In this document: positions 51,093 to 61,421 of the stretch, one piece after another | Position numbering within the stretch: position 1 is the first letter of the stretch | Layout of the letters: every line of letters starts with the position of its first letter | NCBI RefSeq assembly: GCF_000768335.1 | Contig: NZ_AVPT01000002.1 | Location: 145,387 to 209,386, forward strand | DNA length: 64,000 nt | Direction of reading: 5' to 3' | Source: Lysobacter arseniciresistens ZS79 | GTDB lineage: Bacteria; Pseudomonadota; Gammaproteobacteria; Xanthomonadales; Xanthomonadaceae | Position numbers and translations under genes: made by a program | Notes under the pieces: generated by a model | Databases searched by the model: none | What the model saw: only the letters and a program-made list of their open reading frames with translations | Told to the model about the DNA's origin: nothing

Positions 51093-51165
51093 GCAGGAGC
51101 GACGTAAGTCGCGACCTGTACATCGTCACGGAGGTTCGGCGGGTCGCGACTTACGTCGCTCCTAC
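51093..51165. repeat. REP-type palindrome (copy 2, upstream of thrS)
   Basis: Arms of 23 bases (51093-51115 and 51143-51165) pair with a single mismatch. The spacer, read in reverse, closely matches copy 1 (CCGCCGAACC ... GATGTACAG). It lies in the presumed thrS 5' leader, where it could form a long hairpin. Confidence 0.85.
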
Positions 51166-51206
51166 AAGGGAGCCGTTGTCACAGAACTGTCGGGAATACC
51201 CGCAAA

Positions 51207-51229
51207 CAAAAAGCGCCACGAGGGCGCCT
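51207..51229 (-). terminator. Intrinsic terminator ahead of thrS (candidate attenuator)
   Basis: On the minus strand AGGCGCC-CTCGT-GGCGCTTTTT forms a 6-7 bp GC-rich stem followed by five T, 27 bases after the stop of the Thr-codon leader and 136 bases before thrS. Confidence 0.75.
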
Positions 51230-51255
51230 GCGCAATGCGGAAGCCCCGGGCGGGA

Positions 51256-51282
51256 TCAACAATGGGCGGTGGTAGTGTCCAT
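51256..51282 (-). CDS. Candidate Thr-codon leader peptide of thrS
   Basis: ATG 51282 opens an 8-codon frame reading M-D-T-T-T-A-H-C then TGA. Three consecutive threonine codons (ACT ACC ACC), a stop, and 27 bases later an intrinsic terminator upstream of threonyl-tRNA synthetase are the parts of a classical ribosome-mediated attenuator. The ribosome-binding site is poor (only GAG 11 bases upstream) and the frame is short, so chance cannot be excluded. A TTGACT at 51384-51379 could be the -35 of a promoter 100 bases upstream. The rest of 51166-51446 shows nothing else recognisable. Confidence 0.4.
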   Translation of the reverse strand: MDTTTAHC

Positions 51283-51446
51283 GTCGCACGCTCGGCCGGC
51301 GCGTTGGCGCGGGCCACCTCGGAAACGGGCCGGCAGGCTGCCGGCCGACCCTGCAATAGTTGGGGACGGGACGCTGCAAGTCAACGGCGCAGCGGCCGTG
51401 GCAGGGGGCGGAACGGGCGCGGTGGCGACCTGGCGCAGCGCCCAAA

Positions 51447-51474
51447 CAAAAACGGCCGGGGGAGACCCGGCCGT
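51447..51474 (-). terminator. Intrinsic terminator of tRNA-Val
   Basis: A 9-bp stem ACGGCCGGG/CCCGGCCGT (51452-51460 and 51466-51474), followed on the minus strand by five T. 13 bases after the tRNA 3' end. Confidence 0.9.
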
Positions 51475-51487
51475 CTTCGCAACATTC

Positions 51488-51562
51488 TGGTGGGCGGTAC
51501 AGGGTTCGAACCTGTGACCCCTACCATGTCAAGGTAGTGCTCTACCGCTGAGCTAACCGCCC
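51488..51562 (-). tRNA. tRNA-Val (GAC)
   Basis: A 75-base cloverleaf on the minus strand: acceptor GGGCGGT pairs with ACCGCCC, the anticodon loop is TTGACAT (GAC), the T-loop is TTCGAAC, and CCA is encoded at 51490-51488. It precedes the thrS operon with its own terminator. Confidence 0.97.
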
Positions 51563-51653
51563 TTCGCCTGAACAACCCGGCGAGAGGGCGCGCAGTGTAG
51601 CCCGGGCCGCGGGTTCCGGCAACAGTTTCCGACGCGGGCACCCCGCCCCGACT

Positions 51654-53732
<2,079 letters not shown>

Positions 53733-53899
53733 CGGCTCGGGAGCGGCGCGAAACGCCCAGTGTAGGACCTCGCCCGGATGGGGGCGGCCGCGGCATTTCC
53801 CTACCCTTCCGTGCGCCATCCGCCGACTGCGGTTCAGCAGCCGCCACGCGACGATGGTGTCCGGCCCGGCTCGCGGGCCGGTCGAATGGAGGCGGGAGG

Positions 53900-54454
53900 A
53901 TGGCGCAGGACGCGCGGTACGGGAGCCGGGGCTTCACCCTGGCCGAGCTGATGGTGACGCTGGCCGTGCTGGCGGTGACGGTGACGGTCGGGGTGCCGGC
54001 GTTTGCAGGCGTGCTGCAGCGGGCGCGCGAGGCGAACGCCTACCACCTGCTCACCGCATCGCTGGCGACCGCCCGGCTGGCGGCGGTGAAGACGGGGGCG
54101 GCGGTCACGGCCTGCCCTTCGAGCGATGGCGCGACCTGCCGGCGCGACTTGGTCTGGGACGACGGCTGGATCGTCTACGCCGACCCCGGCGCGGACGACC
54201 AGCCGGCCAATGCGGCGGCGGTCCTGCAGCGGGTGGACGGGATCGGCGCCGGCATCGCCCTGCGCAGCACCCGCGGCCGCCACCGTGTCCGGTTCACCCC
54301 GGACGGCTGGTCCTACGGCAGCAACCTGAGCATCCGGCTGTGCGCCGAGAAGGACGCGCGACTGCTCGGCAAGGTGGTGGTGAACAACGCCGGGCGGCCG
54401 CGGAGCGAGCGGGCGGAGGCCGGGGAGAGCTGTCCGTACGCGCCGGGCGCTTGA
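53900..54454 (+). CDS. fimT: GspH/FimT-type pseudopilin
   Basis: A 184-residue pseudopilin. The prepilin site is G11|[19 protein letters not shown] with Glu at +5, cleaved by PilD; the C-terminal GspH/FimT domain has paired cysteines ([10 protein letters not shown], later RLCAEK and SCPYAP). It probably initiates or caps type IV pili with the minor pilins encoded 7 kb away on the other strand. GGAGG lies 5-9 bases before ATG 53900. It stands alone between uvrB and tRNA-Asn. Confidence 0.88.
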   Translation: MAQDARYGSRGFTLAELMVTLAVLAVTVTVGVPAFAGVLQRAREANAYHLLTASLATARLAAVKTGAAVTACPSSDGATCRRDLVWDDGWIVYADPGADDQPANAAAVLQRVDGIGAGIALRSTRGRHRVRFTPDGWSYGSNLSIRLCAEKDARLLGKVVVNNAGRPRSERAEAGESCPYAPGA

Positions 54455-54488
54455 CCCTCGCGTCGCAACGCTTACAATGCGCATCCCC

Positions 54489-54565
54489 GCCCGAATAGCT
54501 CAGCTGGTTAGAGCACTTGACTGTTAATCAGGGGGTCGTTGGTTCGAGTCCAACTTCGGGCGCCA
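54489..54565 (+). tRNA. tRNA-Asn (GTT)
   Basis: A 77-base cloverleaf: acceptor GCCCGAA pairs with TTCGGGC, the anticodon loop is CTGTTAA (GTT), the T-loop is TTCGAGT, and CCA is encoded at 54563-54565. It lies between the fimT-like gene and pilE. Confidence 0.97.
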
Positions 54566-54576
54566 GCATACATACG

Positions 54577-54608
54577 AAAAAGGCCTGCATCGCTGCAGGC
54601 CTTTTTTG
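54577..54608. terminator. Bidirectional terminator between tRNA-Asn and pilE
   Basis: A 10-bp stem AAGGCCTGCA/TGCAGGCCTT (54580-54589 and 54594-54603) with TCGC loop, A-run on the left and T-run on the right, so it can serve both the tRNA and the leftward pilin operon. Confidence 0.92.
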
Positions 54609-54622
54609 TTGCCCTGTCGCCG

Positions 54623-55060
54623 TTACCAGCAGTCGTCGGGATCGGTGCTGGTATTGCTGACGGTCTTGGCTCCCGCCTGGTTGATTGCCAGCGTCCCGCA
54701 CTTGGTGTCACGGGTGGCCTGCTGCCCCTGGGGCACGGCCTGGATCGAGTACGTGGTGGCCGTGGTGACTCCGGCCAACTGGATCGTGTAGTGCTGCGCG
54801 ATGTCCGCCGCGCACTGGGTCCCCGGCAGCGCCACCGCATTACCCGCCCGGTCGGTGTTGTAGCGCATGTTGGTGGTGTAGAAGCGCTCCATGAACTGCG
54901 CGCCCTCCATCGCGCAGGCTGCAGCAGCGGCCCGGCGGGTCTTGATCACGTGGTTCTGGTAGCTCGGATAGGCGATCGCCGCCAGCACCGCGATGATCGC
55001 GACCACGATCATCAGTTCGATCAGGGTGAAGCCACCCGCCGCGTTGCGTGCACGCATCAT
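54623..55060 (-). CDS. pilE: Type IV minor pilin PilE
   Basis: A 145-residue prepilin with cleavage site G10|FTLIELMIVVAIIAVLAAIAY and Glu at +5. A pair of C-terminal cysteines (TQCAADI and DDCW at the very end, plus KCGTL) fits a pilin disulfide loop. Last gene of the fimU-pilV-W-X-Y1-E operon, 2 bases after the pilY1 stop; the terminator follows. ATG 55060 and a second ATG directly after it are both possible. Confidence 0.93.
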   Translation of the reverse strand: MMRARNAAGGFTLIELMIVVAIIAVLAAIAYPSYQNHVIKTRRAAAAACAMEGAQFMERFYTTNMRYNTDRAGNAVALPGTQCAADIAQHYTIQLAGVTTATTYSIQAVPQGQQATRDTKCGTLAINQAGAKTVSNTSTDPDDCW

Positions 55061-55062
55061 GG

Positions 55063-58000
55063 TCAGTTCCTGTTGAATAGTTCGCGCCAGCCGAGGCGGC
55101 GTGCGGCGGAGTCACCGGGTGTCTCGTCCATGGAACCGCACTCGGCATCACTGCCACAGACGTAGACGTCATTGCCCACGCCCGTGCCCTGGCCGGGCAT
55201 ACCGAGCCCCAGGTCGACGGAGCCGACGAAGCCGTCGTCGTCGCCCCCGCCTTCGCCATTGACCGTGTCGTCGCCCTCGCCATCACCGTCCACGTCCATG
55301 TAGGTGCCGCTTCCGTCTCCGGTGCCGGACTGTGGGCTGGTCCCGGTAAAGGCGTCGATCGCGTTCAGGTAGCCGCGGCCGGCGGCGTCACAACCGGCAC
55401 CCACTTCGGGAATGATGCTGGAGAACCACAGGGCGCGGCCACGCATGAAGCCGCCCGTGACCACCCGCTCGCCCGCAGTAGGAATACCCAGGTCGATGAA
55501 CCAGCCGTCCACACCCTCTGGCAGCGGCGAATAGCCCTCCCACGAACGCGCGGGGCGCCCCTTGGAGTCGACACCGGTCCGCGGAATGCTGCGCTGCTCG
55601 AGGGCGGCGCGACCGGCGATGGCGTTGCCATCGTCGATCAGCGCGTACATGGTCTGGGTCGCGGTGGACGTGATGTCGTCCACCGAGATGTAACGCCCGG
55701 TGCCGAACATCACGAAGATGCGATCGGTGACCGGTTCACGGGCGATCGCGACCGGCGCGGTGATCGGTTGGGCGTTGCCCGAGACATCGACCGCGGAGAA
55801 GATCTCGACGCCGTCCCAGTTGCCGGTGTTGTTCCCGGTGATGTCGAACTTCCACAGCGAGCCGGAGAGATCACCCGCGTAGATGGTGTCGGCGATGCCA
55901 TCGAGATTGGTATCGGCCGCACGCGGCGGCGCCAGCCCGCCACCGTTCGCGTCCACCACGATCTTCTCGACGAGCTCGCCGGTCACGGCGTTGTAGACGA
56001 ACAGCGCCGAGCTGCCATTCGCGCTCTCGATGCCGTTGCCCACGAAGGCGTAGGTGGTACCGCCGCGGCCCTTGCGCACCAGCGGTGCACCCAGCACGTA
56101 ACCCATGTCGCCGTCGGTCGTGGTGGTCTTGTCCCACAGCACGTCGCTGTCGTCGAAGGTCGACGGGTCGCTCACGTCCAGCGCGAACACGCCCTTGCCG
56201 CCACGCCCCAGCGAACCGACGAGGATGTTCCGGTTGCCGCCCTGCGCCCGGGTGGTGACATCGATGCCACCGTCGACGAAGAACTGGTGCATGTACTCCG
56301 GGTCGCTGAGGGTGGACAGCGCGGCGAAATCGAGCCCGGCCGGCACGTAGGAAAACTCCACCGCGCCCGAGTTGCTGTTGATGGCGTGGAGCATGCCGTC
56401 GTTGGCGCCGATGAACAGCGCGGCGGCCTCCTCCGAATAGAACGGAGAGGAGTTGACGATGTCGCCCACCGGCGTGGTGCGCACGCGCAACTTGCCGACG
56501 CCGCCCTCGCGGGTGCGATAGCCCTTGATGTAATCCGCATTCTGCTCGCCGGTCACCGGGGCCGTCCCGCCGGTACGCTCGAGCGCGGCGGTTTGCGCGG
56601 TCGTCGGGAAGACCGCACCGTCGGCGGTGTCACGGTTCCAGGTGTAAACGCCGCGCCCGAGGAAGGCCGCCTGGTCGTCCTCAATGACCTCGACCATGCT
56701 CCAGGCCGAGCTCCCGATGCCACCGGTGGGCGACAACGCGACGCTCAACACGTCGCCCGACCACTCGCCCGAGGTGAAGGTGGCCTGGAAGATTCGGGAA
56801 CCGGTATTGAGCTGCGGTCCGTTGGAGGTGACGTTGGAACCGGAGGACTTGCGCTTCTTGATGGCGCTCAACGCGTCCTTCAGCGCTTCGCTGAACTGGG
56901 AGGGGTTGCTCGCCGCGACGAAATCACCGCGGCCGTTGACCGAAGCGTGCAGCAGGTCATCGATGCGCCGTGCGGATTCATTGCTCCAGCGGTCCTGGCT
57001 GCTGCTGTCGGTCCGCCACGGGTTCGGCCACGACGCATCACCGGAGGCGATCCGGTCGACGTCGGTTTCGGGGTTCAACGTCCCCTGCAGGCCGATCGAG
57101 ATGCCGAACGTCACCATATGCTGCCAGAACGCCGGATTCAGCGTGGACGGGCTGACGTTGTTCGGCAGGTTGGGACGCAGGTCGCGCTTCCAGTAGTGCA
57201 TCGCGACGTCGGCGAGGGTGTTGCTGAAGCCGTCGCTGTACCGCCGTGCGCCATCGCTGTCCGCGTCGTACTGGTAGGTCTTCTCCCCGTCTGCCGAGGT
57301 GATCGATGCGCCGTCGGTGCCGTCGGCATTGCCGATGGTGCCGCTGGAGAATCCTGAATCGCTGTTCCAGTAGCCGTCGGAAGTGAGGATCGCGAAGTTC
57401 TGGCGGCAGCTCAACTGCGCGCTGCCGGACTGCGGTCCCCACGGCCCGTCGCTGCCGGTTTCCTCGAAATAGGCACCGGCGCGCTGGAGTGCGCCGTGCA
57501 GCGGTGTGCCGTTCTCGCCGATCGCACCATGCAAGGTCGAGAACCACTCCTCCCGGTTGTCGCCCTTGAACAGCCCTTCATCGTTGCCATCGACCGGAAT
57601 CGGATAGGCCGGCCGATCACCGGACACCGAGGAGCTACCCAAGCGGTTCCAGATGGAGTCGTAACCGACGCGATAATTGGTTCCGACCGTGTAGAACGCT
57701 TCGCTTGCGCCCGCCTTGGCCACCTTCATGCGCGTACGGTGGTAGGAGTACCAAGTCGCGTAGTTGGAGATTTCCTTGGCTTCCGCCTCGGCGCCACTGG
57801 CTCCGGACGGCGTGACGAGGGTGCATTCCCGCCACCGCCATTCGCCAAGGTCACCCTGGTTCACGCCACAGCCGGCACCCTGGACACCCTGGTTGCCCAC
57901 TGCCGCGATCGCATAGGAACTCCTGACCACGCGGACACCATTCACCCCGTCGTTGTCGACGTGCCGGATCTGGTAACGGTAGAAACTGCTGTTCCGACCA

Positions 58001-58506
58001 GTGTCGGTGGCGCCGGGCTTGAGGACGTAGTAGGTCTGGGTTCCGCCGCATACCCAGATATTGCTCCCGTTCTCGTTCACCGTGGTGCAACTGTTGCTGT
58101 CGGCAAGGTTGATCGTGGTGCCACCGACCTTGCTCAGATCGGGATAGGCTGCACTGAAAGTCGTGCCGCCCGTGAGCCGGCCGTCCGGCCCATACCAGGG
58201 CTCGTACGTGGTGCCCGGACTGTAGTAGATCGTGTTGTGGGTTGCCGAGCGGTCGTAGATGTTGTCGTTGAGCCCCGAGTTGTAGCGATCATGCGGCATC
58301 GTCTGGAACACCATCGAGCCGGAGTCGTCCAGGATGAACATGATGTTCGGCGGGATCGAATCGGTACCCGTCTGCAGCGGATAATCCGGGAAGCTCGTCG
58401 CCGCACTGGCTGGCAGGGCCAGGAAAGTGGCAAGAAACACCGCCAATGGGGCGCGCAGATCGAAGGTCTTCGACTGGGTGGACTTGCAGTTCATGTGAGC
58501 CTTCAT
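55063..58506 (-). CDS. pilY1: Type IV pilus tip adhesin/biogenesis factor PilY1
   Basis: An 1147-residue exported protein: signal peptide (about residues 17-36), an N-terminal von Willebrand A-like part with a metal site DDSGSM (60-65), and a C-terminal beta-propeller with the calcium loop DTNLDGIADTIYAGDLSGSL. The end, FVGSVDLGLGMPGQG to LGWRELFNRN, is typical of PilY1. An unusual Asp/Gly-rich acidic tract (about residues 1063-1095, DVDGDGEGDD and GGGDDDG) sits just before that end and may bind calcium. ATG 58506 overlaps the pilX stop by 4 bp. It sits at the pilus tip, with roles in adhesion and surface sensing. Confidence 0.95.
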   Translation of the reverse strand: MKAHMNCKSTQSKTFDLRAPLAVFLATFLALPASAATSFPDYPLQTGTDSIPPNIMFILDDSGSMVFQTMPHDRYNSGLNDNIYDRSATHNTIYYSPGTTYEPWYGPDGRLTGGTTFSAAYPDLSKVGGTTINLADSNSCTTVNENGSNIWVCGGTQTYYVLKPGATDTGRNSSFYRYQIRHVDNDGVNGVRVVRSSYAIAAVGNQGVQGAGCGVNQGDLGEWRWRECTLVTPSGASGAEAEAKEISNYATWYSYHRTRMKVAKAGASEAFYTVGTNYRVGYDSIWNRLGSSSVSGDRPAYPIPVDGNDEGLFKGDNREEWFSTLHGAIGENGTPLHGALQRAGAYFEETGSDGPWGPQSGSAQLSCRQNFAILTSDGYWNSDSGFSSGTIGNADGTDGASITSADGEKTYQYDADSDGARRYSDGFSNTLADVAMHYWKRDLRPNLPNNVSPSTLNPAFWQHMVTFGISIGLQGTLNPETDVDRIASGDASWPNPWRTDSSSQDRWSNESARRIDDLLHASVNGRGDFVAASNPSQFSEALKDALSAIKKRKSSGSNVTSNGPQLNTGSRIFQATFTSGEWSGDVLSVALSPTGGIGSSAWSMVEVIEDDQAAFLGRGVYTWNRDTADGAVFPTTAQTAALERTGGTAPVTGEQNADYIKGYRTREGGVGKLRVRTTPVGDIVNSSPFYSEEAAALFIGANDGMLHAINSNSGAVEFSYVPAGLDFAALSTLSDPEYMHQFFVDGGIDVTTRAQGGNRNILVGSLGRGGKGVFALDVSDPSTFDDSDVLWDKTTTTDGDMGYVLGAPLVRKGRGGTTYAFVGNGIESANGSSALFVYNAVTGELVEKIVVDANGGGLAPPRAADTNLDGIADTIYAGDLSGSLWKFDITGNNTGNWDGVEIFSAVDVSGNAQPITAPVAIAREPVTDRIFVMFGTGRYISVDDITSTATQTMYALIDDGNAIAGRAALEQRSIPRTGVDSKGRPARSWEGYSPLPEGVDGWFIDLGIPTAGERVVTGGFMRGRALWFSSIIPEVGAGCDAAGRGYLNAIDAFTGTSPQSGTGDGSGTYMDVDGDGEGDDTVNGEGGGDDDGFVGSVDLGLGMPGQGTGVGNDVYVCGSDAECGSMDETPGDSAARRLGWRELFNRN

Positions 58507-59042
58507 GGCACGGGCACCTCGTAGGTGGATTGCAGCAGCACTTCCGCACCGTTGGGCGTCTCGCTGCGCACGGTAATCCGGTAGACCTGCCTCATCGCGC
58601 TGCACGGCGGGGCCGACATGTCGATGCTGCCGGTGCACGAGGCGCTTTCGGCCTTGCCGTAGTCCTCGACGACATAGCGCGGGGTGATTTCGCCGATGGC
58701 GTCGGCGGCTTCGCGGAACTCGCCGTCCTCCCAGAACCCCGCCGCCTGCCAGGCCGCCGCGGCGCCGTTGATGGCCATCGCGCAGACCCCCTCGTCGCAC
58801 CCTGCGGCGGGCACTACCGGCAGGGTGGCTGCGAACGCCTCGGCTTCACGCAAGACCGCCTCGGCCGACTGGAACGCTTCGCTGCGCGCATAGACGTTGC
58901 CCGCCATGCGCTCCTGCAGCAGCGTGCCACGCATCGAGGCCAGGCCGATCAGGGTCACGACCAGCAACAACAGCAATACCACGATCAGTGCCACGCCCTG
59001 CTGCTGACGCGCGGCGCCGTACGCCCGGGAAGTTCGGCTCAC
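58503..59042 (-). CDS. pilX: Minor pilin PilX
   Basis: A 179-residue prepilin-like protein. Cleavage is expected at G16|VALIVVLLLLLVVTLIGLAS; as usual for PilX, the +5 Glu is absent. The following SMRGTLLQERMAGNVYARSEAF block is the PilX/PilW N-terminal signature. Several cysteines in the C-terminal half (GCDEGVC, SCTG, PCSAM). Overlaps both neighbours by 4 bp. Confidence 0.92.
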   Translation of the reverse strand: MSRTSRAYGAARQQQGVALIVVLLLLLVVTLIGLASMRGTLLQERMAGNVYARSEAFQSAEAVLREAEAFAATLPVVPAAGCDEGVCAMAINGAAAAWQAAGFWEDGEFREAADAIGEITPRYVVEDYGKAESASCTGSIDMSAPPCSAMRQVYRITVRSETPNGAEVLLQSTYEVPVP

Positions 59043-60154
59043 AGCACGCCCTCCTTGTTGCGCAGCGCAACCACGTGGGTCAGATCGCGGGACAGCGCGG
59101 CGCCATCGGTACCTTCCACATAGGCGCCCTGGAGTGCGCCTTCGACCCCCGCCACGGTGAGGTTCACCTGCACCGCGTTGACGGCGGCCCAGTTGGCGAC
59201 CGCACCGGCGGCGACGAAACCCGCGCCGCCATTGGACCGGTAACGCAACTGCATGTCGGTGACGCCTTCGGCGATTTCCACGGTCTCGACGACATTCGGG
59301 GTGGCCGCACCGTTGGCGTTCTCCAGCGTGGCGCGGTAGAGCGAACGACCGCCACGGCCGTTGTTGCCGATGTACCAGCGGAAGCTCTGCACTTGGACCA
59401 CTGTGGCCGGCGAGCGGGCATGCTTGTCGCAGTTCGGGTTGACCGACGAGCCTGCCGGCACGAGGAAGCAGTAGCCTTTGTCACCGCTGGCACCGCCCGT
59501 GCAGTTGCGCTCGTACTGGAACTCCTGGCCGCAGTTGCCATCGCTTCCGCCACCGTTGTGCTGGACACCCACGACCCCACCTGCGCTATTCACGCCAGTG
59601 GCCTCGAAGACGAACGCGAACGTGTTGTTGCACACCAGCAGGATATCGCCGTCCTCGATCCCTCCAGCACTGTTTACCCTCAGATTGGCAGAGGGGTTGT
59701 CGTGCTGCAGCACCCGGATGTCGCCGTTGTTGGCCAGGTGTAGGTCGATCGCGTCGGTATCCGCCACCCGCTGCGCGGTCCCCGAGCCGCTCGTGGTGCC
59801 CGGCGCAGCGGTGCCGGCCGGATAACCGTGCAGGCCGTCGTCATACTGCTGCCACCACGTGGTGTTTCCGGCCACGAGTTGCGAAACGATCGGCACGCCG
59901 CCGCCGCAGGGGTTGCCACCGGCTTCGCGCAGGTCGCGCGCCATGATCTCGAACGAGACGCGGGTGTTTTCCTGGATGCGGTTGAGCGTCTCGGTCGACG
60001 CGTACACGCGCTTGTTGGCGAGGAAGATGCCGCCTGCCGCCGCGGACACCACCAGGCCAAGCACCAGCGCGATCATCAGTTCGATGAGCGACAGGCCGCG
60101 TGCAAGGTAGGCGGAACGTGGCGCGGTACGCCGGGTGCGCTGGTGAGCCGTCAT
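59039..60154 (-). CDS. pilW: Minor pilin PilW
   Basis: A 371-residue large minor pilin with prepilin site G20|LSLIELMIALVLGLVVSAA and Glu at +5, then RVYASTETLNRIQENTRVSF and a long beta-rich head. It belongs to the priming complex of minor pilins with PilV, PilX and PilY1. 1 base after pilV, 4-bp overlap with pilX. Confidence 0.93.
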   Translation of the reverse strand: MTAHQRTRRTAPRSAYLARGLSLIELMIALVLGLVVSAAAGGIFLANKRVYASTETLNRIQENTRVSFEIMARDLREAGGNPCGGGVPIVSQLVAGNTTWWQQYDDGLHGYPAGTAAPGTTSGSGTAQRVADTDAIDLHLANNGDIRVLQHDNPSANLRVNSAGGIEDGDILLVCNNTFAFVFEATGVNSAGGVVGVQHNGGGSDGNCGQEFQYERNCTGGASGDKGYCFLVPAGSSVNPNCDKHARSPATVVQVQSFRWYIGNNGRGGRSLYRATLENANGAATPNVVETVEIAEGVTDMQLRYRSNGGAGFVAAGAVANWAAVNAVQVNLTVAGVEGALQGAYVEGTDGAALSRDLTHVVALRNKEGVL

Positions 60155-60155
60155 G

Positions 60156-60635
60156 TCACAGCCTGCTGGTGGTTTCTATTTCGAGGGTTTCGAGCGTGTC
60201 GGCGTCGCCGGTGCCGCGGCTGTCGTCCCAGCGCACGCCGACGGTGCAAGCGTCGGCCGCGCACTGGATCCGGCCACAGGTGCCCGGGCCGAGTTCGTCC
60301 TGCAGATTGGCCAGCCAGCCGTTGAACACCGAGTAATCGACGGCATCGTCGTCGGCGCTGTCGGGATTGTCGGCCGCGGCCGCGCAGGTCCAGCCGACGT
60401 TGTAGCCGCCGGCCATGGCGGTGGCACGGTCGAGCCGCATGCGGTCGAACAGCGAGTACGTCTGCATGACGGCCTGGGAACGGGCCGTCGAGCTGTTGCT
60501 GTTTTTCAGCGTGACGGCCTGCAGCGCCGCCATGCCGAGCATGCCGACGGCGAGGATCAGGACCGCGATCAGGACCTCGAGCAGGCTCGTGCCTGTTTGC
60601 CGGGCCCGGCGGTTACGGGATGGAAAAGAGGTCAT
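60156..60635 (-). CDS. pilV: Minor pilin PilV
   Basis: A 159-residue prepilin with site G15|TSLLEVLIAVLILAVGMLGM and Glu at +5, followed by QAVTLKNSNSSTARSQAV. The short head carries cysteines in CGRIQCAADAC. 10 bases after the fimU-like gene and in the conserved order. Confidence 0.93.
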   Translation of the reverse strand: MTSFPSRNRRARQTGTSLLEVLIAVLILAVGMLGMAALQAVTLKNSNSSTARSQAVMQTYSLFDRMRLDRATAMAGGYNVGWTCAAAADNPDSADDDAVDYSVFNGWLANLQDELGPGTCGRIQCAADACTVGVRWDDSRGTGDADTLETLEIETTSRL

Positions 60636-60645
60636 GGCGTGGTTC

Positions 60646-61260
60646 TCAATCCGTCAGGGAGCCGCAGGCCGCGACGCCGGCGATCTGGACATTGATCCGG
60701 CTGACGGCAACCAGGACGTGGCGGGTGTTCTCGGCCTGGGCGACGTCGCCGGAGCACACCGACAGCCCCCCGTTGCGGGCGCCGGCATTGCCGACCCGGG
60801 CGAAGCCGTCGGCGCCGAACCGGAGGCGATGGTTGGTGGCGAGGTTGCTGCTCGCGTTGACCGCGATCCCGCTCTCTGTGACCGCCACGGTTCGGATCAC
60901 CTCGTCGGTGCCGGCGTCGACGGTGTTGTCGCCGTCCTCGTCCGCGAACACGATGAACTCGCGCCACGCGGTGCCGGCGCAGGCGGCACCGTCGGTGCTC
61001 GGGCACAGCACGACATTGGCGTTGCGCCGCACGGCTTCCATCCGCGCCACCTGCATCGCCGCCACGACCTCGTTGGCCGCGGCCGTCAGGCGGTTGGAGT
61101 TGATCAGGTTGGAAAAGCTGGGGGCGGCCATGCCGACGAGCACGCCCAGCACAACCAGGGTGATCATCAGTTCCACCAGCGTGAAACCCGCATGCGCTGG
61201 CGCCGGGCGACCCGCACGGCGACGGTTTGCAGCTTGGCGCGGGCAATCGGAAAGCAGCAT
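60646..61260 (-). CDS. fimU: Minor pilin FimU/FimT (GspH domain)
   Basis: A 204-residue pseudopilin with site G25|FTLVELMITLVVLGVLVGM and Glu at +5. The ARMEAVRRNANVVLCPSTD block and GspH/FimT head with paired cysteines follow. First gene of the minor pilin operon. ATG 61260 gives a rather long 25-residue leader; shorter leaders from internal codons cannot be excluded. Confidence 0.9.
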   Translation of the reverse strand: MLLSDCPRQAANRRRAGRPAPAHAGFTLVELMITLVVLGVLVGMAAPSFSNLINSNRLTAAANEVVAAMQVARMEAVRRNANVVLCPSTDGAACAGTAWREFIVFADEDGDNTVDAGTDEVIRTVAVTESGIAVNASSNLATNHRLRFGADGFARVGNAGARNGGLSVCSGDVAQAENTRHVLVAVSRINVQIAGVAACGSLTD

Positions 61261-61421
61261 CGTCCCCTCCCCGGGATGATCCGAGCCGGTACGTTAGGCC
61301 CCGCAGGCGGCAAGCACCAGCGCACACCGATGGGCGGCAGCAGGGGAAGGCTGAGCGGCGGTCCCTGCCATCACCCGGCCGGACGGGCATGATGGCGGGC
61401 AACGGAGGCCTTTCACCCCTG

